Shown here piece by piece: positions 10,263 to 18,898 of a DNA stretch of 64,000 bases. The notes beneath the pieces are model-generated. The model had not been told where the DNA came from and did not search any database. It saw nothing but the letters and a program-made list of their open reading frames with translations. Origin of the DNA: Cohnella sp. SGD-V74 (GTDB lineage: Bacteria > Bacillota > Bacilli > Paenibacillales > Paenibacillaceae); the NCBI RefSeq assembly GCF_003001675.1, contig NZ_PVYW01000008.1, forward strand, positions 186,001 through 250,000, in the 5' to 3' direction. The translations under genes were made by a program, and so were the position numbers. The first letter of the stretch is position 1; every line of letters begins with the position of its first letter.

Positions 10263-11314
10263 TGAGCATTCAACTTCACGACGTCGGCAAAACATTCGGA
10301 AGCTACACGGCGCTCTGCAACGTCAATCTGAATATCGCCGACGGAGAGTTCGTCGCCATTCTCGGCCCTTCCGGCTGCGGCAAAACGACGCTGCTGCGCA
10401 TGCTGGCGGGCTTCGAGCAGCCGACCTCCGGTGAGATCCGGATGGACGGCGAAGTCGTCGCCGGCGCAAGCACGCTCGTACCGCCGGAGAAGCGGCGCAT
10501 CGGCATGGTGTTCCAGCATTTCGCGCTGTGGCCTCATATGAACATTTACGAGCATGTCCGTTTTCCGATCCGGACGCACAAGAAGACGCCGAAGGCGATC
10601 CGCGACAACGAAGCGTCGCGCATTGAGCAGGTGCTGGAGCTGGTCGGCCTGTCGCATCTGTCCCAGCGCATGCCGCACGAGCTGTCCGGCGGGCAGAAGC
10701 AACGGGTTGCGATCGCGCGGGCCATCGCGGCCGAGCCTTCGCTGCTGCTGATGGACGAACCGCTGAGCAGCCTGGACGCGCTGCTGCGCATGAACATGCG
10801 CCGCGAAATCCAGAGCGTGCACCGTCAGACGGGCTCGGCGATCGTCTACGTGACGCACGATCAGGGCGAAGCGCTGTCGATGGCCGACCGGATCGTCGTC
10901 ATGAAGGAGGGGCGGATCGAGCAGATCGGCACGCCGCAGGACATTTATTTGAGGCCGGAGACCGAGTTCGTCGCGCAATTCGTCTCCAAGGCCAACCTCG
11001 TTCGCGGGCATTGGGACAACGACTTGTTCATCCCGGAAGGCTCCGGCAGCTCCGTGCAATGGCGCGGCGCCGGGGTGGCCGGCTACTTCAAATCGAACGG
11101 GCTGTACCCGGTCAGGCCGGATCAGTTGGAGCTCGGTCCCGCTCGCGAGGGCGGATTGGTCGGCCAAGTGGCCAACGTGCAGTTCCAGGGCAAGGAGTTC
11201 AACTACGATATCGTCGCCGCCGGCCAGCAGTGGGAGGTCGTCTCCCCCGTGCCGTACAAGCTGCACGACCAAGTGTCGGTGACGATTCCGGAGCGGGAGC
11301 TTCAATATGCTTAA
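10262..11314 (+). CDS. ABC transporter ATP-binding protein (FbpC/PotA class)
   Basis: This 350-residue ATPase begins MSIQLHDVGKTFGSYTALC. Walker A is GPSGCGKTT (about 36-44), the signature is LSGGQKQR, Walker B is LLLMDEPLSSLD, and the switch histidine lies in YVTHDQGEA. A TOBE-like C-terminal domain occupies about 280-350. It powers import through the fused permease just upstream. The frame is open far upstream, but the real start is fixed by the stop/start overlap with the permease gene and the preceding GAGGA. Its 3' end overlaps the next HAD gene by 8 bp. Confidence 0.93.
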   Translation: MSIQLHDVGKTFGSYTALCNVNLNIADGEFVAILGPSGCGKTTLLRMLAGFEQPTSGEIRMDGEVVAGASTLVPPEKRRIGMVFQHFALWPHMNIYEHVRFPIRTHKKTPKAIRDNEASRIEQVLELVGLSHLSQRMPHELSGGQKQRVAIARAIAAEPSLLLMDEPLSSLDALLRMNMRREIQSVHRQTGSAIVYVTHDQGEALSMADRIVVMKEGRIEQIGTPQDIYLRPETEFVAQFVSKANLVRGHWDNDLFIPEGSGSSVQWRGAGVAGYFKSNGLYPVRPDQLELGPAREGGLVGQVANVQFQGKEFNYDIVAAGQQWEVVSPVPYKLHDQVSVTIPERELQYA

Positions 11315-12089
11315 GACGAAGCGCGTTTTGTTTTTCGATATCGACGGCACGCTGCTCGACGAGCGCAAGCGGCTGCCGTCCTCGGCGAAGGAGGCGCTGA
11401 GGCGTCTGCAGGAGGCCGGGCACGAGCTCGTGCTGGCGTCGGGCAGATCGCCGTTTATGATCGCCCGGTTGGCGGAGGAGCTGCGCATCGACTCTTACGT
11501 CGGCTTTAACGGCCAATACGTCGTGCTGAGAGGGGAACGGATTTATACGAATCCTTTTCGCACCGACGATCTCCGCGCCCTGTCCGGGTTTGCTTCCCGC
11601 CGCGGCCACCCGCTCGTCTACCTGAACGAAGGGCAGATGCGTGGCAGCGTGAACTATCACCCCTATGTGGACGAATGCATCGGCTCGCTAAGGCACGAGC
11701 ATCCGGCATGCGACCCGCGTTTCTATGAACGGACCGACGTGTACCAGACGATGCTGTTCTGCCGGGAAGGGGAGGAACGTCCATACGAGGAGGCTTTTCC
11801 CGGTCTGCGGTTCGTCCGGTGGCATCCCCGCTCCGTAGACGTTCTTCCGACCGGAGGGTCGAAGGCGAATGGCATCGCGCAGCTGATCGGCAGGCTGGAC
11901 TTCGACCCGGAGCAGGCCTACGCTTTCGGCGACAACCTGAACGACGTGGAGATGTTCCGGTATGTCGGCCACAGCGTGGCGATGGGCAACGCGCCCGAAG
12001 CGGTCAAGAAGCTGGCGCGTTACGTGACGACAGCCGTGGATCGCGACGGCATCGCCAACGGGCTTCGTCTGGTCGGATTGCTGAATTGA
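11307..12089 (+). CDS. HAD-superfamily (Cof-type) phosphatase
   Basis: The 260-residue protein begins MLKTKRVLFFDIDGTLLDER, with both nucleophile-motif aspartates, LASGRSPF as motif II region and FGDNLNDVEMF as motif IV. It is shorter than the first HAD protein of this operon and belongs to the same IIB cap class. Its ATG lies inside the end of the ATPase gene, which implies translational coupling. Two distinct Cof phosphatases flanking one ABC importer fit an uptake route for phosphorylated substrates. It is the last gene of the operon; a gap of 85 bp follows. Confidence 0.9.
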   Translation: MLKTKRVLFFDIDGTLLDERKRLPSSAKEALRRLQEAGHELVLASGRSPFMIARLAEELRIDSYVGFNGQYVVLRGERIYTNPFRTDDLRALSGFASRRGHPLVYLNEGQMRGSVNYHPYVDECIGSLRHEHPACDPRFYERTDVYQTMLFCREGEERPYEEAFPGLRFVRWHPRSVDVLPTGGSKANGIAQLIGRLDFDPEQAYAFGDNLNDVEMFRYVGHSVAMGNAPEAVKKLARYVTTAVDRDGIANGLRLVGLLN

Positions 12090-12174
12090 ACCGTCCGCCC
12101 GCGCAAAAGGTTTTCTTCCCCGGCGATTATCCGTTACAATAAAGGAAAGCCTTACGCCGAAAGAGGATTCCGCC

Positions 12175-13917
12175 ATGAAAGTCGTCTTAGCGACACTGAA
12201 CGCCAAATACATTCACACCTCGCTCGCCCTGAGATATTTGAAAGCCTACGCCCAGGACGAGTTCGACATCGACATCGCCGAATATACGATCAAGGACCCC
12301 GCCATGGCGGTTGCCTCCGATCTGTTTTCCAAGAAGCCCGACGTGATCGGGTTTTCGTGCTATATCTGGAACATCGAAGAGACGATCGTCATCGTGGACA
12401 TGCTGCGCAAGGTGCTGCCCGAGACGAAGATCGTGCTCGGCGGTCCGGAAGTTTCCTATGATACGGACTATTGGATGAACCGGCTCTCCTCCGTCGACTT
12501 TATCGTGATGGGGGAAGGCGAGGAGACGTTCCGAGACCTGCTGCGGCAGATCACCGGGGAACGCAAATATCACTTCGTCTTCGGCCTGGCCTATCGCAAG
12601 GACGGCGAGGTCGTCATCACGCCGGGGCGCCCGAAGCTTGACCTGAACGCCATACCGTCGCCCCACAGGTTCCAAGAGGACATTCCTTCGCTGCGCAACC
12701 GCGTCGTCTACTTCGAGACGAGCCGGGGCTGCCCGTTCAGCTGCCAGTTCTGCCTGTCCAGCATCGAGGTCGGCGTTCGCTACTTCGATATGGAGCGGGT
12801 GAAGGCAGAGCTGACTTACCTCATCGACAGCGGCGCCAAGCTGATCAAGTTCGTCGACCGCACGTTCAACATCAAGCGCGATTACGCGATGGAGATTTTT
12901 CAGTTTCTGATCGATAACCACAGAGGCTGCGTGTTCCAGTTCGAGATTACCGCGGACATCATGCGTCCGGAGGTGCTCGATTTCCTGGCCGAGCACGCGC
13001 CTCCGGGCGTTTTCCGCTTCGAGATCGGGGTGCAGTCGACGAACGATCCGACGAATCTGGCGGTGCAGCGCCGTCAGAACTTCGCGAAGCTGACGCGCAC
13101 CGTCGTCAAGGTGAAGGACAGCGGCAAGATCGACCAGCATCTGGACTTGATCGCCGGCCTGCCGCATGAGGATTACGATACGTTCCGCAAGACGTTTAAC
13201 GACGTGTTCGCGCTCAGGCCCGAAGAGCTTCAGCTCGGCTTCCTGAAAATGCTGCGGGGAACGGGGCTGCGCAACGACGCGGCCAAGTTCGGGTATATTT
13301 ATTCGGAGCGCGCGCCGTACGAGATGCTCGGCAACGACCTGATGCCGTTCGGCGACATCGTCCGGATCAAGCGGGTGGAGGACGTGCTGGAGAAATTCTG
13401 GAACGCCCACCGGATGGACCGGACGATCGAATATTTGGTCGGAAGCGCCTATCCGTCTCCGTTCGACTTCTTCCAGGCGTTCGGGGATTATTGGGAGGAG
13501 CGGGGCTGGAGCCGGATCGGCCATCAGCTCGAGGATCTGTTCTCGCGGCTGTGGGCGTTCCTCGAGCACGACGCGCGGCCGGAGCTGGACCGCGACGTCG
13601 CGTTCGGCCTGCTGCGCATCGATTACTATTTGCAGCACAAGTACAAGCCTCGCAAGCTTTGGTGGGAAGACCGTCTGGACAAGCGGGATTGGTCCGCTGG
13701 GCTGAAGTACGCGGCGGAGCAGCTCGGCGCGGACGAGCGCGAGCTGCAGAAGAAGAGCGCGCTGGACCGGCTGCCGTTCGATTACGGCGCTTGGGTGCAG
13801 GAAGGCCGGGTCGATCGCGAGCGGCCGTCGCTGCTCGTCTTCCAATACTCGGGCGAGGAAGCGGGGCCGCAGTTGCTGGCGCTGCCGCTTCCGGAGGGGA
13901 TTGCGGCAGTTAAATAA
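12175..13917 (+). CDS. B12-binding-domain radical SAM protein (DUF4080 type)
   Basis: The 580-residue protein has an N-terminal cobalamin-binding-like Rossmann domain (about 1-140, with VIGFSCYIWNIEET and LGGPEVSYD), a radical SAM domain (about 170-400) whose 4Fe-4S cysteines are in CPFSCQFC, and a helical C-terminal region of the DUF4080 kind. Such proteins use S-adenosylmethionine radical chemistry; methylthiolation or methylation is common in the class, but this subgroup has no firmly known substrate. A candidate -10 TACAAT lies at 12135-12140. The neighbouring aldo/keto reductase starts 25 bp later and may be co-transcribed. Confidence 0.9.
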   Translation: MKVVLATLNAKYIHTSLALRYLKAYAQDEFDIDIAEYTIKDPAMAVASDLFSKKPDVIGFSCYIWNIEETIVIVDMLRKVLPETKIVLGGPEVSYDTDYWMNRLSSVDFIVMGEGEETFRDLLRQITGERKYHFVFGLAYRKDGEVVITPGRPKLDLNAIPSPHRFQEDIPSLRNRVVYFETSRGCPFSCQFCLSSIEVGVRYFDMERVKAELTYLIDSGAKLIKFVDRTFNIKRDYAMEIFQFLIDNHRGCVFQFEITADIMRPEVLDFLAEHAPPGVFRFEIGVQSTNDPTNLAVQRRQNFAKLTRTVVKVKDSGKIDQHLDLIAGLPHEDYDTFRKTFNDVFALRPEELQLGFLKMLRGTGLRNDAAKFGYIYSERAPYEMLGNDLMPFGDIVRIKRVEDVLEKFWNAHRMDRTIEYLVGSAYPSPFDFFQAFGDYWEERGWSRIGHQLEDLFSRLWAFLEHDARPELDRDVAFGLLRIDYYLQHKYKPRKLWWEDRLDKRDWSAGLKYAAEQLGADERELQKKSALDRLPFDYGAWVQEGRVDRERPSLLVFQYSGEEAGPQLLALPLPEGIAAVK

Positions 13918-13941
13918 AAGGGCGAGAGGTGGATAAGGAAC

Positions 13942-14931
13942 ATGGTTTATTTGGCGAACAAAGAACGTTACGCATCGATGAAATACAACCGGGTAGGACG
14001 CTCGGGGCTGAAAATTCCGGCGGTGTCGCTCGGACTCTGGCACAACTTCGGAGGCATCGATTCCTTCGAGAACGGCCGCGCATTGGTGAGGCACGCCTTC
14101 GATCTGGGAATCACCCACTTCGATCTCGCGAACAACTACGGACCGCCTCCGGGATCGGCGGAGGAGATGTTCGGACGGCTGCTCGCCACCGACCTGAAGC
14201 CTTACCGGGACGAGCTCGTCATCTCGACGAAAGCCGGCTATTACATGTGGGAAGGCCCTTACGGAGAATGGGGCTCGCGCAAATATTTGCTGTCCAGCCT
14301 CGATCAGAGCTTGAAGCGGATGGGGCTTGACTACGTTGATATTTTCTACCACCACCGTCCAGATCCCGATACGCCGCTGGAGGAAACGATGGCCGCGCTC
14401 GACCATGCGGTCCGCTCCGGCAAGGCGCTCTATGTCGGCATCTCCAACTACCGCGCGCCGGAAGCGAAGGAAGCGATCCGCATCCTGAAGGAGCTCGGTA
14501 CGCCGCTGCTCATTCACCAGCCGCGCTACAGCATGTTCGACCGCTGGATCGAGGACGGGCTCCAGGACGTGCTGGAAGAGGGCGGCGTCGGCTCCATCGT
14601 GTTCTCGCCGCTGGAGCAAGGGCTGCTGACGAACCGCTATCTGAACGGCATTCCGCAGGATTCGAGAGCGGCGGGAGCGTCCGTCTTCCTGAACGAAGGG
14701 AACATTACTCAAGAGAAGCTGGACAAAGTGCGCAAGCTGAACGAGATCGCGGAATCCCGCGGGCAGACGCTGGCGCAATTGGCGCTCGCATGGGTGCTGC
14801 GCGGGGAGCGGGTGACGAGCGTGCTGATCGGCGCGAGCAAGACGTCCCAGCTCGACGACAACGTCGCGATGCTGAAGCGGCTCGACTTCTCGGAGGACGA
14901 GCTGGCTCGGATCGAAGCGATTTTGAAGTAA
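13942..14931 (+). CDS. Aldo/keto reductase, YghZ (L-glyceraldehyde 3-phosphate reductase)-like
   Basis: The 329-residue cytoplasmic oxidoreductase has the AKR (beta/alpha)8 barrel. FDLANNYGPPPGSAEEMFG contains the catalytic Asp and Tyr and is characteristic of the YghZ/potassium-channel-beta-like group, which reduces L-glyceraldehyde 3-phosphate and methylglyoxal with NADPH. The lysine lies in VISTKAGY, the histidine in IFYHHRPD, and the cofactor site in VLIGASKTSQL. AAGGA at 13935-13939 is the ribosome binding site. The gene ends six bases before the first long-hairpin repeat element, which may also act as its terminator. Confidence 0.92.
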   Translation: MVYLANKERYASMKYNRVGRSGLKIPAVSLGLWHNFGGIDSFENGRALVRHAFDLGITHFDLANNYGPPPGSAEEMFGRLLATDLKPYRDELVISTKAGYYMWEGPYGEWGSRKYLLSSLDQSLKRMGLDYVDIFYHHRPDPDTPLEETMAALDHAVRSGKALYVGISNYRAPEAKEAIRILKELGTPLLIHQPRYSMFDRWIEDGLQDVLEEGGVGSIVFSPLEQGLLTNRYLNGIPQDSRAAGASVFLNEGNITQEKLDKVRKLNEIAESRGQTLAQLALAWVLRGERVTSVLIGASKTSQLDDNVAMLKRLDFSEDELARIEAILK

Positions 14932-14936
14932 CGGAT

Positions 14937-15089
14937 GGGGGCTGCCCCATAAGTGGGGTCGTACAAGATTGCCGATGAAAAAAAAGAATGGGCATCTATC
15001 TTCCGGAGACACCGGAGGGAGATAGATACCCGTGACTATCCATCCATCGATGATCGTTCAGTACGACTCTACACTTAGGGGCAGTCCCC
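14937..15089. repeat. Long imperfect hairpin element, copy 1 (MITE-like)
   Basis: The ends form an imperfect terminal inverted repeat: GGGGCTGCCCCATAAGT on the left pairs with GGGGACTGCCCCTAAGT read from the right end on the other strand, followed on both sides by a GTCGTAC. The inner part also folds, with ATCTATCTTCCGG at about 14993-15005 facing CCGGAGGGAGATAGAT. The right half resembles the right half of the element at 39990-40226 (shared GGAGATA.ATACCC, CCATCGATGAT, CTTA.GGGC.GTCCC). Two related copies in intergenic gaps suggest a miniature inverted-repeat element; there is no ORF. A conserved structured RNA is the alternative. Confidence 0.7.
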
Positions 15090-15134
15090 TGTTTTATGGA
15101 GCCGGTAATCGATACGCTGGAGGGGAAATACCGG

Positions 15135-16094
15135 ATGAACCACGCGGTAGGAAGAAGAATAGAAGAGCTGGAGCGATTGGCTCCGCCATTGACGGCGCAG
15201 CCCGATCTGGACGCGTATTGGGACGGGGAGCTTGAGCGGTATGCCGCCAAGCCGCTGAACGCGACGAGAACGCTCGTCGAGACGCCGTTGGCGTTCATGG
15301 AGACGTACGACGTCGCGTACGAGGGCTTCGACGAGACGCCGATTCGCGGCTGGTACTTGCTGCCGAAGTTTCCACGGAGAGACGACCGCAAGCTCCCGTG
15401 CGTCGTGCTGTACCACGGATACGGGGGAAGCCGCGGCTATCCGGAGGATTACGCCTCGTACGTACTGATGGGCCTCGCGGTATTCGCCATCGACGTCCGC
15501 GGCCAGGCGGGGGAGACGGGTAATCTGATGCCGCAGCCGTACGGCATGACGAGGGGCTGGCTGACGCAGGGCATCCTGGATCGGGATACGTGCTACTACA
15601 AAGCGATCACAATTGATGCGCTCAAGGCGCTCGATTGGGCCGCCGACCAGCCGGAGGTAGACCGGAGCCGGATCTGCGCGATGGGCGGCAGTCAGGGCGG
15701 AGGACTCGCGATGATCGCCGCGGCGCTGTCCGACAAGCCGGCGATCGCGGTCCCTCATATTCCGAACATGTGTCATATGGATTTCGGCATCCTGAACTCG
15801 GCCAGCTCGCTGACGGAGGCCGCTTCGTTCGTGGAACGATTCCCCGGCCATCTGGAGGCGGTACTGCGCACGCTCAGCTACTTCGACAACATGAACCTGG
15901 CGCATCGCATTCGCATCCCGGTATTCGTCACCGTCGGCCTGAAGGACCCGGTCACGATGCCGGAGACGATCTACGCGGCGTACAACCGGATCGAAGGGGA
16001 TAAGCGCATTGCGCCGTTTCCGTTTACCGGCCATGCGGTTACCGGGGAGATGCAGCGTCAGGCACTGGATTTCATCGCTTCAAGGCTGCTGTAG
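15135..16094 (+). CDS. CE7 acetyl esterase (acetylxylan esterase / cephalosporin-C deacetylase)
   Basis: The 319-residue alpha/beta hydrolase belongs to carbohydrate esterase family 7, which removes acetyl groups from xylo-oligosaccharides and similar esters inside the cell. Family motifs are DVRGQAGETG (the RGQ motif), GGSQGGG with nucleophile S186, and GHAV with H300. I use ATG 15135, 39 bases inside the open frame, because it has GGAGGGG at 15119-15125 at good spacing and matches family length; the earlier ATG at 15096 follows directly after the hairpin element. There is no signal peptide. The last 15 bases overlap the convergent regulator gene. Confidence 0.93.
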   Translation: MNHAVGRRIEELERLAPPLTAQPDLDAYWDGELERYAAKPLNATRTLVETPLAFMETYDVAYEGFDETPIRGWYLLPKFPRRDDRKLPCVVLYHGYGGSRGYPEDYASYVLMGLAVFAIDVRGQAGETGNLMPQPYGMTRGWLTQGILDRDTCYYKAITIDALKALDWAADQPEVDRSRICAMGGSQGGGLAMIAAALSDKPAIAVPHIPNMCHMDFGILNSASSLTEAASFVERFPGHLEAVLRTLSYFDNMNLAHRIRIPVFVTVGLKDPVTMPETIYAAYNRIEGDKRIAPFPFTGHAVTGEMQRQALDFIASRLL

Positions 16095-17690
16095 TAGCCC
16101 GTCGATAATGCGCATTCTCCCGCTTGTCGACCAGCTCATGCCGACCCAGTTGGGCGTGCTGCGCACGCGATCGTTCGCGACGGCCCGGATGGCTTGCCAT
16201 TCCGGGCTTTCTTGCATGCCGGCGAAGATCGTCTCGTCCTCCGGGTAGAAAAAGACGTTTTGCACGAACAGATGGTCGGTGTCCATATCTGGATATTTGT
16301 CGGGGGAAAATTCCACGTTCATCGCGTTGGACGGCACGCAGAAGCCCGGCTTCAGCCCGAGATCGCGGTAAATCAGATCGTTCATCGGGTGGTTGGACAG
16401 TCCTTGGATACGAATCAGCTTGTGAATGACCCTCATGATCGTTACCGTCTCGCTGCCGTAACGCTCCCTCAGCGGCCCCCTCGCCTCCTCGATTTTGCGC
16501 TCGAGCAGCTTGAAGTTGCGCTCGGCCTCCGCCTCCCTGCCGACGATCTCGGCGATTCTCCGGTTGTTGACCTGCCAATCCATACTCAGGCTGATGACGA
16601 CCGTAGGCGCGATCTGCTTGAACTGCTCCAGGAACGGCCTGTGGTAATCGTCGCACAGAATCAGATCGGGCGCGGCTTGGCGCATTTCGGCGATTTTGCC
16701 GGCGACGATCGTCTGGTGCGTGCTTCGATCCATCGTTTTGGCTTTGTGGCAGTTCGCCCAGTAGACCGGGGATGCGCCGAGCGACTCCAGCATGTCCTGG
16801 AAGCGCAACGTCGAGGCCGCCGCGATCCGCAGGTTTTTTCTGCGGACGAAATGGGACGGGGACATGCCGACATGCCGCTTGAACATTCTGCTGAAATAGA
16901 ACTCGTTGCCGAAGCCGCTGTCCGCCGATATGTCTTTAATGGAGCGGGTGCGCTCCACGAGCATCTGCTTCGCCTGCTCGATGCGGTAACGATTCAAGTA
17001 ATCGATCGGCGACAGGCCGTACATTTTCTTGAACTCCCTGGAGTACGAGGTCGGGGTGAAGCCGGAGATGTCGCTGAGCGTCTCCAGCTTGATTTTGTCC
17101 CGAAAACGGCTGTGAATATAATCGAGGCTCTGCGCGACCCCTCCGCCGATCCACCTGCTTCCGTCCCCGGACGCAGCAGCGGAGAGCAGTTCGTGCACGA
17201 GGTGGTGGAACAGAAGATGAAGCCTGCTTCGTCCGGCCGGATCGACGCTTCGGACACGGTGCAGCTCCGCGATTCGTTCCGTCAGCGAAGCGGGGTCTTC
17301 TACCGGCACTTCGCCGGCGGGCCACAAGCGATCCAGCCAACACTCTTCGCCTCCCGCCCCTTTCTCCTCGTTGCCCCGTGTTTGCCATTTTCCCCTGCGC
17401 TTGATCAACATCGGCGTTTCTACGAATAACAAATAGAGCTTCGTGTCGGCGCCGCGGTCGACGAATTCGACCTGCGTGCCGAGAGGCAGGTGATAGAGAG
17501 CCCCGGACTTGACGACGACGTAGTGGGAATCTCCGATCGTCGCGGTTCCTTCTCCGTCCGTCACGTAGACGAGCATGCGGGCGGGCGCCCGGAAGCGCCG
17601 AATGCCCGCCGCCGCGCGCAGCGACCGGCGGTAGACCGATGAGAGCAGCAGCAGGGAACCGGAGCTGCGGCCGGTCCGATCGGTGTTCAT
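16080..17690 (-). CDS. AraC-family regulator fused to a siderophore-binding domain (Btr-like)
   Basis: From ATG 17690 (AGGAGGAG just upstream) the protein has 536 residues. An N-terminal cupin-like part is followed by two AraC helix-turn-helix motifs (about 160-265; FKKMYGLSPIDYLNRYRI and FYFSRMFKRHVGMSPSHF) and a C-terminal ferri-siderophore binding-protein-like domain (about 270-536). This matches B. subtilis Btr (YbbB), which binds ferric bacillibactin and activates the importer genes. It is divergent from a Feu-like importer with a Fur box between them. So it is predicted to be a siderophore-responsive activator. The frame has an earlier possible start, 13 codons upstream, without a good ribosome binding site. 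Confidence 0.9.
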   Translation of the reverse strand: MNTDRTGRSSGSLLLLSSVYRRSLRAAAGIRRFRAPARMLVYVTDGEGTATIGDSHYVVVKSGALYHLPLGTQVEFVDRGADTKLYLLFVETPMLIKRRGKWQTRGNEEKGAGGEECWLDRLWPAGEVPVEDPASLTERIAELHRVRSVDPAGRSRLHLLFHHLVHELLSAAASGDGSRWIGGGVAQSLDYIHSRFRDKIKLETLSDISGFTPTSYSREFKKMYGLSPIDYLNRYRIEQAKQMLVERTRSIKDISADSGFGNEFYFSRMFKRHVGMSPSHFVRRKNLRIAAASTLRFQDMLESLGASPVYWANCHKAKTMDRSTHQTIVAGKIAEMRQAAPDLILCDDYHRPFLEQFKQIAPTVVISLSMDWQVNNRRIAEIVGREAEAERNFKLLERKIEEARGPLRERYGSETVTIMRVIHKLIRIQGLSNHPMNDLIYRDLGLKPGFCVPSNAMNVEFSPDKYPDMDTDHLFVQNVFFYPEDETIFAGMQESPEWQAIRAVANDRVRSTPNWVGMSWSTSGRMRIIDGLLQQP

Positions 17691-17781
17691 GCAATCTCCT
17701 CCTGGGCGTATCGAGATAAAATCGGGCATTTATTCTGGATAGGATCGGACATGTACATCGAGAGTCCCTCTCATTATAATT

Positions 17782-17800
17782 GATAAAGATTCTCATTATC
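17782..17800. promoter_or_regulatory. Fur box upstream of siderophore importer
   Basis: GATAAAGATTCTCATTATC matches the 19-bp Fur consensus GATAATGATTATCATTATC at 17 positions. It lies 35 bp before the binding-protein gene and in the divergent interval with the Btr-like regulator, so both may be iron-repressed. Confidence 0.85.
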
Positions 17801-17835
17801 ATCATAATTTTTCTTACAAAGGGGAGCTTCTCGTC

Positions 17836-18882
17836 ATGCTGTTCAGATCAAGGAAACATCAAGCTATTGTTGCGGTTATAAGTCTGCTGCTCATTATGCT
17901 TGTTGCCGCCGCGTGCGGCAATAACGGCAATTCCAGCAATACCGGAAGTTCTTCTCCGGCGGCAGCGCAAGCTTCGCCCTCCGCTTCATCTACCGTTTCT
18001 CCATCGGAGTCCCCGTCTCCTGCCGAAAGCGCGGGCGCGGCAACGAGGGTCGTGCAGGATGCGTTCGGAGAAGTCGAAGTTCCGACGCATCCGGAAAGAG
18101 TCGTCGTGCTGAACTCTTCCGGTCTGGATAACGTGCTCGCCGTGGGCGTCAAGCCGATCGGAGCGCCGTACAGCATATCGGTCAACGCGAACTTCTTCGC
18201 CCATCTGGCCGAACGGACGGACGGCATCGAGAATACGGGCACGACGGACCAGCCCAACCTCGAGTCGATCGCCAAGCTGAACCCCGACCTGATCATCGGA
18301 CAGCGGGATACGCACGAAGCGGTGTACGAAGACCTGAAGCGGATTGCTCCGACCGTTCTGACCGAGCGGGTCACCGGCGATTGGAAAGGGCTGCTCCGCG
18401 ATCAGGCGGACGCCGTCAACAAGCTCGGGGAAGCGGACCGGCTTATCGGCGAATTCGAAGCGCGCATCGCGAAGTTCAAGACGGACATGGGGGATAAGCT
18501 CGCGAACGTGACGGTCAGCCTCATTCGTCCGCGGGAAGACCATATCCGCATCTACACGGAGAATTCTTATGCCGGCGCTATCGTCAAGGAAGCGGGGCTG
18601 GCCCGTCCGGCCAATCAGCAAGGCGTATCGGGCCAGCATATCGCGATTACCGAGGAGCAGATCGGGGACATGGACGCGGACGTCATTATTTCGTTCGGCA
18701 GAGAGAGCGAAGCGGCGTATTTTAACGAGAAAATCCAGACGAATCCGCTGTGGGGCACGCTGTCCGCGGTGCAGAACGACCGGGTCCATATGGTCAACTG
18801 GGAAACGTGGCTGAGCGGCCAAGGCATTCTGGCGTCCAATCTGATCCTGGACGACCTGTATCGCTTCTTCGGTGCGCAGTAA
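17836..18882 (+). CDS. Iron-siderophore ABC transporter substrate-binding lipoprotein
   Basis: The 348-residue protein has a signal peptide ending at lipobox AAAC (Cys about 27), a long Ser/Pro/Ala linker, then a FecB/FhuD-type binding domain from about residue 75. Family landmarks are VVVLNSSGLDNVLAVGVKPI, NLESIAKLNPDLIIG and a C-terminal helix LILDDLYRFF. It captures ferric siderophore outside the membrane for the two permeases encoded next. GGGGAG at 17821 is the ribosome binding site. Iron control is shown by the Fur box just upstream; activation by the divergent Btr-like protein is inferred. Confidence 0.93.
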   Translation: MLFRSRKHQAIVAVISLLLIMLVAAACGNNGNSSNTGSSSPAAAQASPSASSTVSPSESPSPAESAGAATRVVQDAFGEVEVPTHPERVVVLNSSGLDNVLAVGVKPIGAPYSISVNANFFAHLAERTDGIENTGTTDQPNLESIAKLNPDLIIGQRDTHEAVYEDLKRIAPTVLTERVTGDWKGLLRDQADAVNKLGEADRLIGEFEARIAKFKTDMGDKLANVTVSLIRPREDHIRIYTENSYAGAIVKEAGLARPANQQGVSGQHIAITEEQIGDMDADVIISFGRESEAAYFNEKIQTNPLWGTLSAVQNDRVHMVNWETWLSGQGILASNLILDDLYRFFGAQ

Positions 18883-18898
18883 GGAGCTCGGTTCGGCG

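Noticed and set aside
12187..15012. 941-codon minus-strand frame
   Set aside because: It lies opposite the B12-radical SAM and aldo/keto reductase genes, is Arg/Leu/His-rich and lacks motifs.
16080..16094. Overlap of the CE7 and Btr-like genes as a frameshift sign
   Set aside because: It is a 15-bp convergent tail overlap with both proteins at normal length.
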